Notes: generated by a model from the sequence alone, not told the origin. DNA of 64,000 nucleotides from GCA-002697625 sp002697625 (GCA_964004625.1 CAXFOB010000033.1:1-64000), one strand, 5' to 3'; counted from the first letter of the stretch, positions 43,893 through 53,489 are shown. Program-made: numbers and translations.

Positions 43893-44770
43893 GTTTGCCA
43901 AATTTCATATGTTTAGGTGCAGCTAAAAGTGGAACCACTACTTTGTGTGATATTTTACGTCAACATCCAGAAATTTATATTCCATCTTTTAAAGAACCTC
44001 ATTTCTTTGATATTCCTGAAAACTATAAGAATGGAATAGATTGGTATAAAAAGAATTATTATAGAAATGCACTAGCCAAGGTCATTGCTGACTTTACACC
44101 TTCTTATTTTTTTGACAAAGAAGCTCCAAAACGAATTTTTGAATCTTTAGGAGGTAAGGTAAAATTTGTTGTCATTCTTAGAAATCCTGTAGACAGAGCT
44201 TATTCTCATTATTTGCATTCTAAAAGAGATGATCATGAAGATTTAGAATTTAAAGAAGCTATACAGCATGAAAGTTCAAGGCTGAAACAATATGAAGAAA
44301 GTGGTGATTATCTATCTTATTTAAGACAATCATATGTAAGTCAAGGGTTATACTATGATATGTTAGCAAGATATTTAGAATATTTTTCATTAGATAATTT
44401 CCTATTTATCCAATTTGAGGAAGAATTTATAAAACATCGAGAAGAAACAATTATTAAAATTTTAAATTTTCTTGAAATTAAGAATTTTAATTTGAAAACA
44501 GATATAAAAAGTAATCCTGCAAGTAAAGAAAAATCGAAAACTTTAAAAAGAATAATGAAAAAGAAAGGTTGGTGGAGGAAAATATTGAAGTTTTTAGTTC
44601 CTTCAATTCAATTACGACAAATTATCAGAAATAAGATACAACGAGCCAATATTATAGAAATTAAGGCAGGTAAATTGTCAGATGATTTAAAAAAAGAAAT
44701 TTACAGAAATTATTTTTCTGAACAAATTGATTCTTTTAGTAAAATCTCAAATAAAAAAATATCATGGTGA
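43889..44770 (+). CDS. Sulfotransferase (3 of 5), PAPS-dependent
   Basis: A 293-residue protein with FICLGAAKSGTTTLCDIL, KEPHFFD and VILRNPVDRAYSHY. Tail and linker are more divergent from the first two genes, and the C-terminus ends KISNKKISW. The ATG at 43889 is preferred over a TTG at 43880, as it gives a 4-base overlap with the upstream stop and a normal N-terminus. It ends in a short overlap with the polymerase gene. Specificity cannot be read from the sequence. Confidence 0.92.
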   Translation: MSLPNFICLGAAKSGTTTLCDILRQHPEIYIPSFKEPHFFDIPENYKNGIDWYKKNYYRNALAKVIADFTPSYFFDKEAPKRIFESLGGKVKFVVILRNPVDRAYSHYLHSKRDDHEDLEFKEAIQHESSRLKQYEESGDYLSYLRQSYVSQGLYYDMLARYLEYFSLDNFLFIQFEEEFIKHREETIIKILNFLEIKNFNLKTDIKSNPASKEKSKTLKRIMKKKGWWRKILKFLVPSIQLRQIIRNKIQRANIIEIKAGKLSDDLKKEIYRNYFSEQIDSFSKISNKKISW

Positions 44771-45999
44771 TGAGAATTACACAATCACATAAAATCCTAG
44801 ATTCTATATTACTTTCTCTGTTGGTGTTTAGTGGAGGAGGATTACTGTTTGTTCTTAATAGAAATCTATTGTCAGTTTTATTATGTGTTGTTGCAGTTTT
44901 TGCGTTATTATTTTTTGGTAAAAAGATTACAAAGAATAATTTTAATTCGTCTTTTTTCGGTATAGCAATCTTAACATTTATTGTTTTAATGAATTATTTT
45001 GCATCACCTGGAAGTCAGATATTTTTAAAATATGGTTTCCACTTATTAAATATTACATCTTGTGTGCTAATCTATCTGCATTTTCAAAACAATAGAACAG
45101 AAAAATATTTTTTACAAAGAATAAGATTTATTCTGAAGATAATAATGTATTACTCTTTGGTTAATTTCATAGCGTATTTTTTTATAAAAGGCAATCTAAC
45201 AGATATTTATGGTGGATGGAATAATGATTTTGTTACAAAAACATTTAATTATATATTTTTTTATGAACCAGAAAAAAATGCTTTCAATTTTTTTGGTATC
45301 GAACTTATTAGGAATCAAGGATGGTTTTGGGAGCCTGGAGTAAATCAGGTTTACCTTAATTTATATCTGTATTTAGAGGGCTTTGTTTTTAAACGGTCAA
45401 AATGGACTATACCTTTGGTTGTTTTTGCCATTCTTACAACATATTCAACTACTGGAATTTTTATTATGATAGTTTTATTATTTTTTATCTTTCTAAAATT
45501 AATCAGAAGAAATCCGGTACTTTATATAATTATAGGTTCTTTAATTTTAATGCCAATATATTATATCGCTCAAACAAATATTGAAGCAAAATCAACAGAA
45601 AAAGCATCTTCTATGAACAAAAGGATTTTTGATTTAGTCCAACCTTTTTATATCGCATTAGATCATCCTATTACAGGAGTAGGATTTGATCTTGAACATT
45701 TCCAGAAATTCAGATCAGAATATTATCTTGATGATGAAACACAATCTTTGTTAATTACAGAAACGACAGAGAAAGGTAGTTCAAATTCAATTACTTTCTT
45801 GATGGCTACGACTGGTTTCCCCGTTTCATTATTTTTAATTTATTGTTTATTTAAACAACAATTGTTTCGGTACAGGCAAGAAATTTTTATGTTTATTATT
45901 GTTGTATCAGTAATGTCAGAACCTTTACTTTTGAGGCCATTTTATTTAATTTTGATAGTTTCAGGACTAATATCAATAATTAATAAATTTACAAAATAG
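44764..45999 (+). CDS. Wzy-like O-antigen/exopolysaccharide polymerase
   Basis: A 411-residue membrane protein with about ten to twelve helices and a large periplasmic loop (about 125-190) containing FGIELIRNQGWFWEPGVNQVY. The Trp-Glu-Pro-Gly motif (WEPG) is common in O-antigen ligase/polymerase family proteins, as is the segment DHPITGVGFDLEHFQKF. It likely joins repeat units in the periplasm. Alternative starts at 44764 and 44770 differ by two residues; either overlaps the upstream stop. Assignment rests on topology, motif and context, since Wzy sequences are poorly conserved. Confidence 0.8.
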   Translation: MVMRITQSHKILDSILLSLLVFSGGGLLFVLNRNLLSVLLCVVAVFALLFFGKKITKNNFNSSFFGIAILTFIVLMNYFASPGSQIFLKYGFHLLNITSCVLIYLHFQNNRTEKYFLQRIRFILKIIMYYSLVNFIAYFFIKGNLTDIYGGWNNDFVTKTFNYIFFYEPEKNAFNFFGIELIRNQGWFWEPGVNQVYLNLYLYLEGFVFKRSKWTIPLVVFAILTTYSTTGIFIMIVLLFFIFLKLIRRNPVLYIIIGSLILMPIYYIAQTNIEAKSTEKASSMNKRIFDLVQPFYIALDHPITGVGFDLEHFQKFRSEYYLDDETQSLLITETTEKGSSNSITFLMATTGFPVSLFLIYCLFKQQLFRYRQEIFMFIIVVSVMSEPLLLRPFYLILIVSGLISIINKFTK

Positions 46000-46010
46000 A
46001 AAAAAGAAAT

Positions 46011-47138
46011 ATGAAAAACATACTAATAACAGGAGGAGCGGGTTTTATAGGTTCAAGATTATGTGAAAGATTGTATGAAAAAGATTACAACATAACAGTT
46101 CTAGATAATTTATCTCCGCAAATACATGAAAGTGGTGAATCAATTCTTTACAGAAAAATAAAAGATAAATGTACGTTTATTAAGGGAGATGTAAGGAATA
46201 AAGAAGACTGGCAAAAAGCATTAAAAGGACAAGAGGTTGTAGTTCATCTCGCTTCTGAAACTGGTACAGGACAATCTATGTATGAGATAGAAAAATATAA
46301 TGATGTCAATGTAATGGGCACCTCAAATATGTTAGAAGTACTATCGACATCCAGCCATTTAGTAAAAAAAATAATTTTGTCTTCTTCACGTTCAGTATAT
46401 GGTGAAGGAAAATATAAATCAAACAATCAAATTATTCAATATCCAAAATCAAGAAAGATTAAAGACTTAGATCAAGGAATCTTTAATTTATTATGTGAAT
46501 ACACAAATCAGGACATGAAACCTATGCCCACTGATGAAGACTCTCTAATTAATCCAAAATCTATATACGCACTAACTAAGTACACTCAAGAAAAAATGAT
46601 TTTATTAATTAGTGAATCACTATTAATTAATCCAGTGGTTCTTAGATACCAAAATGTATTTGGACCTGGACAATCATTGTCAAATCCTTACACGGGAATC
46701 TTATCTATTTTTTCTACAAGGATATTAAATGGAAATGATTTAGATGTATATGAAGATGGATTAGAAAGTAGAGATTTTGTTTATATAGATGATGTTGTTG
46801 ATGCGACAATTTTAGGAATAGAGAATGAAAGAGCTAACGGTGAGATTTTTAATGTGGGTTCAGGAGTAGCTACAACAGTAAAGGAGGTAGCAGAGTCACT
46901 TAAAAAGTTCTATAATTCTAGTATAAATATAAATATAAGTGGAAAATTTCGTTTGGGTGATATTAGACATAATTATGCAGATTTATCAAAAATAGAATCA
47001 CTATTAGGATTTAAACCTAAGTATGATTTTCAAAAAGGAATAGCTGAATTTGTAAGTTGGGTACAAACTCAAGAAATAAAGGAAGATAAATATGAAAGCA
47101 CTGTAAAAGAATTGAAAGATAAAGGATTGATGAAATGA
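46011..47138 (+). CDS. NAD-dependent nucleotide-sugar epimerase/dehydratase (dTDP-rhamnose 4-epimerase-like)
   Basis: A 375-residue extended short-chain dehydrogenase/reductase with ITGGAGFIGSRL (NAD-binding glycine loop, 6-17) and catalytic Tyr186-x3-Lys190 in YALTKYTQEK. Typical epimerase blocks are LRYQNVFGPGQ, ESRDFVYIDDVV and FNVGSG. The early VLDNLSPQIHESG and TGTGQSMYEIEKY recall dTDP-L-rhamnose 4-epimerase-type enzymes more than GalE. It acts in the cytoplasm on a nucleotide sugar; the substrate is uncertain. It overlaps the following gene by 4 bases. Confidence 0.85.
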   Translation: MKNILITGGAGFIGSRLCERLYEKDYNITVLDNLSPQIHESGESILYRKIKDKCTFIKGDVRNKEDWQKALKGQEVVVHLASETGTGQSMYEIEKYNDVNVMGTSNMLEVLSTSSHLVKKIILSSSRSVYGEGKYKSNNQIIQYPKSRKIKDLDQGIFNLLCEYTNQDMKPMPTDEDSLINPKSIYALTKYTQEKMILLISESLLINPVVLRYQNVFGPGQSLSNPYTGILSIFSTRILNGNDLDVYEDGLESRDFVYIDDVVDATILGIENERANGEIFNVGSGVATTVKEVAESLKKFYNSSININISGKFRLGDIRHNYADLSKIESLLGFKPKYDFQKGIAEFVSWVQTQEIKEDKYESTVKELKDKGLMK

Positions 47139-48475
47139 GAAATAATCTATTTATATTTATCTTATTTTTTTTTACTTATCTATTACCAGCTCAGAAAATA
47201 AATCCTGATATTTACGGATTTGCAACTTCTAATACTTTTACATATTGTGATGTGTCAGACACTTCATTTCTTAATAAAGTTATAGCAATAAATCCGCAAG
47301 TTTTAAGGTTTCCTGGTGGTGCTGTAGGTAATTTCTATCATTTTGGTAAGAGTGGATATGGATTTGATTTTAATGAAATTGATAAATATCATAACGGTAA
47401 ATTTCCTAAAAGATCAAGAGGATTAGAAAGTTCACGTAAGAAAAAACAACATCACCAGGATTATATTGATGATTTTATTACGTTAGCAAGAAAAACACAA
47501 GCAAAAGCTGTTCTGGTTGCAAATCCTTTTGTAGAAGATGATAATGATATTATTTTTATGATTCAAAAACTTTATAAAAATAATATTGAAATTATCGGAG
47601 TTGAGTTAGGTAGTGAATTATCAAATCGAAGTTATTTCCTAAAAGGGTACACCATTGAAGATTATATATTTTTTGCACAAAGGTGTTCTAAAAATATCAA
47701 AAAACAATTTCCTGAAATAAAAACTGCAGTTGTAGCTGCTCCATTAGGTAAAAGAAAAGATCATAGGCATAATATTTGGAATAGTAGATTATCTGCAATG
47801 AATTTTTATGATGCAATTATTATTCATTCATATGCAAAAGTTATACAAGGAAAGGCAATAGATGGCCAAATGGTTTCTGAAGATATTGAAGGTAAAAATA
47901 AAACAGAAGAGTTTGAAATATATAAGAATAGAGTGATTGATTATTTAGATACAGAATATGATCGTGAAGTTCAAGAATATGTTAGTATTTATAATAAACC
48001 TATTTGGGTTACAGAGTGGAATTTACAAATGTCAAAAACTACAGGAAATACTTTATTACAATCACTATTTGTTACTCAATACCTTTTAGAAGTTTATAGT
48101 AACCCCAGCTTATCATCTATTGAATTGACCACTTATCATAATTTGGGTGGAAGAGATTTTTCAGGCTCAATTTTCAGAAATAATAAAGAGGTCTTAGAAA
48201 TACAAAGCACTTATTACCCACTAACCTTGTTAGGGAAAATATTTGATTATGATATTGTAAAAGTTGAAAAAGAACAAAGTGAAGAAATTTTTACTTATAA
48301 TTGTTTTGATGCGAATAATAAATTAATTATTTCATATGTTATTGATTGGAATAAGAATTACTTTAGATATAGTTTAGAAGAATCATTAGATAAAGAAATC
48401 GTTCATATATATGGAAGCGAAAATTTATTTGATATGCCTAATTTAAAAGGAGAGACTAGTTTAGAAAAAGATTAA
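47135..48475 (+). CDS. Exported glycoside hydrolase-like protein (clan GH-A fold)
   Basis: A 446-residue protein with a signal peptide (MRNNLFIFILFFFTYLLPAQ) and TIM-barrel glycosidase motifs. VLRFPGGAVGN (57-66) is like the LRYPGG of GH39/51/79 enzymes. GVELGSELSN carries a likely acid/base Glu161, IIIHSYAK has His231, and PIWVTEWNLQ has the likely nucleophile Glu294. A glycosidase inside a Wzx/Wzy-type locus recalls PslG in Psl biosynthesis; here it could trim or release the polymer, or act on mis-exported chains. The exact family is uncertain. It is co-translated with the epimerase (ATGA) and precedes sulfotransferase 4 by 7 bases. Confidence 0.75.
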   Translation: MRNNLFIFILFFFTYLLPAQKINPDIYGFATSNTFTYCDVSDTSFLNKVIAINPQVLRFPGGAVGNFYHFGKSGYGFDFNEIDKYHNGKFPKRSRGLESSRKKKQHHQDYIDDFITLARKTQAKAVLVANPFVEDDNDIIFMIQKLYKNNIEIIGVELGSELSNRSYFLKGYTIEDYIFFAQRCSKNIKKQFPEIKTAVVAAPLGKRKDHRHNIWNSRLSAMNFYDAIIIHSYAKVIQGKAIDGQMVSEDIEGKNKTEEFEIYKNRVIDYLDTEYDREVQEYVSIYNKPIWVTEWNLQMSKTTGNTLLQSLFVTQYLLEVYSNPSLSSIELTTYHNLGGRDFSGSIFRNNKEVLEIQSTYYPLTLLGKIFDYDIVKVEKEQSEEIFTYNCFDANNKLIISYVIDWNKNYFRYSLEESLDKEIVHIYGSENLFDMPNLKGETSLEKD

Positions 48476-48482
48476 ATCTTAA

Positions 48483-49490
48483 TTGGATAAAACAAAACAA
48501 ATATTTATAGTTGGTAATAGTAGAAGCGGAACTACTATGATGGGAAGAATATTAGATAATCATTCAGATATTTTCACTTTTAAAGAACTACATTTTTTTG
48601 GTCAATTATGGTCTTCAAAAGATCAATCTAAAATACTCTCACAAAAACAGGCAGTTGAATTGTGTTCACGATTACTTTGCATTCAAGAGTTTGGAATCTT
48701 AAATCAGGAGAAACCAACTCAGTTTGTTAATGTGTCGGAGACGATAATCAAAAGAAGTAATTTAACTCCTTTAGAAGTATTTAAATTGTTTCTTTCTCAT
48801 GTCACTAGTAAAAATAATAATATTATTTCTTGCAATCAAACGCCTAGAAATGTGTTCTATATAAATGAAATTCTACAGAATTTTCCAAATACAAAAATTA
48901 TTAACATGGTAAGGGACCCTAGAGATGTTTTACTTTCTCAAAAGAATAAATGGAGAAGAAGATATTTCGGGGCATCAGGTATTCCTTTTAGAGAGGCAAT
49001 TCGTTCGTATTTTAATTATCATCCAATTACTATTTCCAAAATTTGGAATACCTCAATTAATAGTGTGAAAACTTCAAAAAGTGATAGAATAAAAACTGTA
49101 AGGTTTGAAGATTTAATTTTAAATGATAAGTCTACTTTAATAGACCTGTGTCAATTCTTGGGAATCAAATTTAATGAGGACATGTTAAAAGTTCCTAATA
49201 TTGGATCTTCTACTGGATTAGACAATAACAATCTCTTAGGGTTTGATAAAAGTAAGATTGGTAGGTGGAAAAACGGAACATTGAGTTCCTCAGAGATTTA
49301 TATCTGTCAGAAAATTTGTAAACAAAATATGTATGAGAATAATTACAATCCTAAGCCATTTAGTTCTCCTCCCTTATTAATTATTATCAGTATTTTAACC
49401 TTTCCTTTTAAGATATTTATTTCATTTCTTCTTAATTTGCACAGGATTAAAAATATTAAAGAGTTAGTAACAAAACGCATTTTAAAGTAA
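48483..49490 (+). CDS. Sulfotransferase (4 of 5), divergent type
   Basis: A 335-residue protein with IFIVGNSRSGTTMMGRIL as the PAPS 5'-binding loop and INMVRDPRDVLLSQKNKW as the 3'-phosphate motif. The end is basic and hydrophobic (LTFPFKIFISFLLNLH). It is a different subgroup from the other four, closer to Sulfotransfer_3-type proteins. The start is a TTG, needed to include the P-loop; the next ATG lies inside it. It lies 7 bases after the glycosidase-like gene and abuts the next gene with no gap. Confidence 0.88.
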   Translation: MDKTKQIFIVGNSRSGTTMMGRILDNHSDIFTFKELHFFGQLWSSKDQSKILSQKQAVELCSRLLCIQEFGILNQEKPTQFVNVSETIIKRSNLTPLEVFKLFLSHVTSKNNNIISCNQTPRNVFYINEILQNFPNTKIINMVRDPRDVLLSQKNKWRRRYFGASGIPFREAIRSYFNYHPITISKIWNTSINSVKTSKSDRIKTVRFEDLILNDKSTLIDLCQFLGIKFNEDMLKVPNIGSSTGLDNNNLLGFDKSKIGRWKNGTLSSSEIYICQKICKQNMYENNYNPKPFSSPPLLIIISILTFPFKIFISFLLNLHRIKNIKELVTKRILK

Positions 49491-50351
49491 ATGAAAGTCG
49501 GAATTTTTATAGTAGGAACTCCAAAAGCAGGAACAACTTCCTTATATCATTATCTAAATGAATTTCCTGAAATTTTAATGAGTTCTGAGAAAGAGCCAGA
49601 CTATTTTTCAGTTAAAGAGATATTGGAGCAGGGATTATACTATGGAGAATCTAAAATTGATTCTTTGATAAAATACAATAATTTATTTTCCAAAAGAGAT
49701 AAAGAACAATTTTTTGGAGAGGCCTCTGTATCTTATTTATTTTATCCTGAAGTATCAACAAGGATTAAGGCGTATAATCCAGAATCTAAAATAATTATAA
49801 TGCTCCGAAACCCTATTGAAAGAGCATTCTCACATTATTTAATGGATTATAGATTAGGATTAACTTCCAAAAGTTTTGAAGAAGAATTTAAGAATCAGGA
49901 AAGTTTAAATTTTCAACAGTATTTCTTATTAGGAAATTACTATAATCAGGTAAAAAAATATCTAAAAGTATTCGAAACTAAAAATGTTCATATTATATGG
50001 TATTCAGACTTTAAACAAAATGCCGAAAAGGAATTGCAAAAAGTAATTGATTTTATTGGTTTGAAATCAGATTTTAAAGTTGATTTGAGCAAAATTCATA
50101 ATAGCTTTAGTATGCCGAGAAATAATATAATCAGAAAAATCTATTCAGTGGCTTGGCTCAGAAAAATCCTTACTTTTATTTTCCCCGAAACATTAGGAAA
50201 CTCGATAAAGTCAATATTATTTCGTAAAGGAAAAAAACCAAAATTATCTGAAGAAAATAGAAACATATTGTTCAGTTATTACAAGTCAGATATTGAAGAT
50301 TTAGAACAGTTATTATCCGTAAATTTAAGTAGATGGAAAAAATTGGATTAG
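49491..50351 (+). CDS. Sulfotransferase (5 of 5), PAPS-dependent
   Basis: A 286-residue protein with IFIVGTPKAGTTSLYHYL, KEPDYFS, IMLRNPIERAFSHYL and a C-terminal LLSVNLSRWKKLD. It is the same subfamily as sulfotransferases 1-3. It begins at the base after the stop of sulfotransferase 4, and its end overlaps the GT2 gene by 19 bases, so translation is likely coupled. Confidence 0.92.
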   Translation: MKVGIFIVGTPKAGTTSLYHYLNEFPEILMSSEKEPDYFSVKEILEQGLYYGESKIDSLIKYNNLFSKRDKEQFFGEASVSYLFYPEVSTRIKAYNPESKIIIMLRNPIERAFSHYLMDYRLGLTSKSFEEEFKNQESLNFQQYFLLGNYYNQVKKYLKVFETKNVHIIWYSDFKQNAEKELQKVIDFIGLKSDFKVDLSKIHNSFSMPRNNIIRKIYSVAWLRKILTFIFPETLGNSIKSILFRKGKKPKLSEENRNILFSYYKSDIEDLEQLLSVNLSRWKKLD

Positions 50352-51241
50352 TGACAATAACATATAATTCTGCAGATGTAATTAGAGGTTTTTTGGAGTC
50401 TACACTTTCTCAAACATTTCAAAATTTTGTTATTTATATCATTGATAACAACTCCCAGGACATGACTCTTAAAATTCTGACAGAATATACGGATAATAGA
50501 ATAAGGTTAGTAAAAAACAAGAAAAATGTTGGAGTTGCAAAAGCAAATAATCAAGGTATATTATTAGCATTAGAGGATAATTGCAGTCAAGTTCTCATCA
50601 TTAATAATGATGTGGAATTTGAAAGACAACTGATTGAAAAAATGCTGCAAGTTCAACAGGATAATAAGTGTTCCTTAGTTGTTCCAAAAATGATGTATTT
50701 TGACAATCCTAATTATATTTGGTATGCTGGAAGTACATTTATTAAAAAGAAGGGATTTCTTCCAGTTCATAATGGGATAAAACAACAAGATATCTCTCAG
50801 TTTGATGGAGTTTATCCAGTAGAATACGCTCCCACATGTTGTTTATTGGTAAAAAAAGAAGTATTTCTGGATGTTGGTATGATGGATGAAAAATATTTTG
50901 TATATTTTGATGACACTGATTTTTCTTACAGAGTTTTAAAAGATGGAAGACATAAATTATTCTTTTTTTCTGATACTAAATTTTATCACAAAGTAGGGAG
51001 TTTAACAAAGTCGGTAGAAAAAGAAAATAAACAAGAATATAGAGGAGATTTTTTTATAAAGCAAAATACAAGAAATCATATATATTTTCTTAAAAAAATT
51101 GGAGGTTTTTATGCTTATCTTTTTATATTATTCTTATTCTTTAAGAATAATATAAGATTTATAATAAATCCTAATTTTAGAAAAAATCTACGTACTTGGA
51201 AGTTAATAAATAAATCGTACTTTGAAGGGTTGATAATGTAA
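50333..51241 (+). CDS. Family 2 glycosyltransferase
   Basis: A 302-residue GT-A glycosyltransferase (GT2, rhamnosyltransferase-like). It begins GLVTITYNSADVIRGFLES with YIIDNNSQDMT, has NNDVEF as the DxD-equivalent region, and PTCCLLVKKEVFLDVGMMDEKYFVYFDDTDFSYR for acceptor binding. A hydrophobic segment near the C-terminus may associate with the membrane. It adds a sugar to the lipid-linked repeat unit in the cytoplasm. It overlaps the upstream sulfotransferase by 19 bases and is 1 base before the GT4 gene. Confidence 0.93.
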   Translation: MEKIGLVTITYNSADVIRGFLESTLSQTFQNFVIYIIDNNSQDMTLKILTEYTDNRIRLVKNKKNVGVAKANNQGILLALEDNCSQVLIINNDVEFERQLIEKMLQVQQDNKCSLVVPKMMYFDNPNYIWYAGSTFIKKKGFLPVHNGIKQQDISQFDGVYPVEYAPTCCLLVKKEVFLDVGMMDEKYFVYFDDTDFSYRVLKDGRHKLFFFSDTKFYHKVGSLTKSVEKENKQEYRGDFFIKQNTRNHIYFLKKIGGFYAYLFILFLFFKNNIRFIINPNFRKNLRTWKLINKSYFEGLIM

Positions 51242-51242
51242 A

Positions 51243-52391
51243 ATGAAAGAAAAAATTGCGATAATTGATTCACTAGGAGCTCATGGGAGTTCATTTCATT
51301 TCTATGTTTTTGGACAAGCAAAAGGATTGTCAAAATCTGGATTAGATGTGTCTATTTACACAAATAATGTTACCAACAACCCTCATTATGAGAGAGTAAA
51401 ATTTTATCAGTATTACAAGAATATTTTTGCGTCAAATTCAAAATTAATTTCTGGTTTCAGATATATTTGTGGATCACTTTTTTCCTTATTTCACGCAAGA
51501 TTTTCTGGAGTTAAAATCTGTAACTACCACTTGTTTCATGTAAATGTTTTGGTATTGTTTGATTTCTTACTTACAAAAATGTTAATGATGAAAGTTGTGT
51601 ATACTATTCATGATGTTATTAGTTTTGAGAATGCAAACTCTTCACAAAAGATAAGTAATTTTATATATAATAATGCGGATAAAATTTTAACCCATAATAA
51701 TTTTTCGAAAGAAATTTTCACCAAAAAATATAATAAAGTATTAACGGAAATTGATATTGTTCCACATGGAAATTATCTCCCATTTTTAAATATAAAAACA
51801 GATAAACTAAAATCAAGAGCACGATTACGAATCCCGAAAGATAAAAAAGTATTGTTATTTTTTGGGATTATAAAACAAGTAAAAGGATTAGAAGTGTTAC
51901 TCAATGCTTTGAAAGATGTAATATCTGTAAATCAGGATATAATTTTGGTAATAGCTGGTAGAGTTTGGAAGAATGATTTTTCAATTTATCAGAAAATAAT
52001 TGATGATAATAATCTATCAGATTATTGCATAATTCATAATAGATGGATTCTACATGAAGAGGTGAATGATTATTATGCTTCTGCGGACTTGGTTGTTCTT
52101 CCTTATAAAAGAATTTATCAGAGCGGAGTGCTTTTAATGAGCATGAGTTATGAAAGAGCAGTATTAGTTTCAGATTTACCTCCACTAACAGAGGTTGTAC
52201 AGGATATGAAAACAGGTTTTGTTTTTGAGTCAGAAAATCCCAAGTCACTTTCAAAGAAATTAAACATAATCTTTGCAGACACAAATAAATTAGAAGAAGT
52301 TCGTGTTAATGGTTTTAATTATATAAAGTCCAAATATAATTGGTTAGAAATAGGAAAAGAAACGAAAAAAAGTTATCAATCTATTTTGTAG
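51243..52391 (+). CDS. Family 4 glycosyltransferase (GT-B)
   Basis: A 382-residue GT-B enzyme. The N-terminal half (IAIIDSLGAHGSSFHFYVFGQAKGL) is acceptor-binding, and the C-terminal half has LLFFGIIKQVKGLEVLLNAL and LVVLPYKRIYQSGVLLMSMSYERAVLVSDLPPLTEVV, the nucleotide-sugar site with the E-x7-E-type region. It follows the GT2 gene by 1 base and precedes gmhA by 25 bases. Donor and linkage are unknown. Confidence 0.92.
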   Translation: MKEKIAIIDSLGAHGSSFHFYVFGQAKGLSKSGLDVSIYTNNVTNNPHYERVKFYQYYKNIFASNSKLISGFRYICGSLFSLFHARFSGVKICNYHLFHVNVLVLFDFLLTKMLMMKVVYTIHDVISFENANSSQKISNFIYNNADKILTHNNFSKEIFTKKYNKVLTEIDIVPHGNYLPFLNIKTDKLKSRARLRIPKDKKVLLFFGIIKQVKGLEVLLNALKDVISVNQDIILVIAGRVWKNDFSIYQKIIDDNNLSDYCIIHNRWILHEEVNDYYASADLVVLPYKRIYQSGVLLMSMSYERAVLVSDLPPLTEVVQDMKTGFVFESENPKSLSKKLNIIFADTNKLEEVRVNGFNYIKSKYNWLEIGKETKKSYQSIL

Positions 52392-52416
52392 TATATTAGC
52401 ACATAATAAACAAAAT

Positions 52417-52989
52417 ATGAAAAGTAGAATTGAAAATTTCATACAAGCATCTATAAAAGTAAAACAGAAAATGCTTTCCTCAGAAGATATTTTAGATTGC
52501 ATTGAATTAATTGTGTCTAAATCTGTTATAGCTTTTAATAATGATAAAAAGATGCTTTTGTGTGGAAATGGCGGTAGTGCTTCTGATGCTCAACACATTG
52601 CGGCTGAATTGAGTGGTAGATTTTATAAAGATAGAAAGGCACTTTTTGCAGAAGCTTTACATGTAAATTCTTCATTTGTTACAGCAGTAGCAAATGATTA
52701 TGGATATGATAATATTTATTCTAGGATGGTTGAAGCCGCGGGAAAAAATGGAGATATTCTCATTGGGATTTCCACGTCTGGAAACTCTAGAAATGTGGTA
52801 AATGCTATTAAAAAAGCAAAGGAAATAGGAATGATTACAATTGGGTTCACAGGTGCTAAATTTGGAGAAATGGATCAATTATGTGATATAATTATTAAAG
52901 TTCCTACTTCTGACGTCCCAAGAATTCAGGAATCCCATATTTTAATAGGACATATTATTTGTCAACTTATTGAAGAGAAATTGTTTTAA
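52417..52989 (+). CDS. gmhA: Sedoheptulose 7-phosphate isomerase GmhA
   Basis: A 190-residue SIS-domain isomerase of typical GmhA length, with CGNGGSASDAQHIAAELSGRF (residues 49-69), the SIS motif ISTSGNSRNVVNA and QESHILIGHIICQLIE. It makes D-glycero-D-manno-heptose 7-phosphate from sedoheptulose 7-phosphate, the first step to nucleotide-activated heptose. It overlaps gmhB by 1 base. With gmhB beside it, a heptose precursor for the glycan is likely. Confidence 0.94.
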   Translation: MKSRIENFIQASIKVKQKMLSSEDILDCIELIVSKSVIAFNNDKKMLLCGNGGSASDAQHIAAELSGRFYKDRKALFAEALHVNSSFVTAVANDYGYDNIYSRMVEAAGKNGDILIGISTSGNSRNVVNAIKKAKEIGMITIGFTGAKFGEMDQLCDIIIKVPTSDVPRIQESHILIGHIICQLIEEKLF

Positions 52990-53489
52990 TGAATTTGAAA
53001 GAATATACGACACTTTTTTTAGATAGAGATGGAGTAATTAATTATAAAATTGATGGATATGTTCAGTATTTTTCTGAATTCAATTTTATTGAAGGAGTAT
53101 TGGAATCGATCTCAGATTTAACGGATTATTTTGATAGGATAATAATAGTTACAAATCAGCAGGGAATTGGGAAACAATTAATGACTGAGAAGGAACTTCT
53201 TGAGTTGCACTCAGAAATGTTAAAGGAAATAGAAAAAAATGGAGGAAAGATTGATAAAATCTATTATTGTCCACATTTAGCAACTTTAGATTGTAATTGT
53301 AGAAAACCAGAACCCGGTATGCTAAAAAAAGCAAAGCAAGATTTTAAAGAGATAATATTTGAAAAATCAATATTATTAGGAGATTCAGATACAGATATTG
53401 AAGCTGCAGAAAAGGTAGGTGTACAATCTGTTAAAGTATGTTCAAAATACACCTTGACACACTGGACTAGGGATTTCTTATTAAATTAG
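52989..53489 (+). CDS. gmhB: D-glycero-D-manno-heptose 1,7-bisphosphate 7-phosphatase GmhB
   Basis: A 166-residue HAD-family phosphatase. The nucleophile and acid are Asp12 and Asp14 in LFLDRDGVIN. The GmhB-type zinc site is Cys94, His96, Cys102, Cys104 in YYCPHLATLDCNCRKPEPG, followed by LLGDSDTDIEAAEKVG. It removes the 7-phosphate of heptose 1,7-bisphosphate. The kinase (HddA or HldE) and nucleotidyltransferase (HddC) needed to finish activation are not in the window. Confidence 0.93.
   Translation: MNLKEYTTLFLDRDGVINYKIDGYVQYFSEFNFIEGVLESISDLTDYFDRIIIVTNQQGIGKQLMTEKELLELHSEMLKEIEKNGGKIDKIYYCPHLATLDCNCRKPEPGMLKKAKQDFKEIIFEKSILLGDSDTDIEAAEKVGVQSVKVCSKYTLTHWTRDFLLN

Noticed and set aside
51901..52284. 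Antisense 127-residue open frame within the GT4 gene
   Set aside because: It is fully inside a glycosyltransferase with clear family motifs; no signal or domain is visible.
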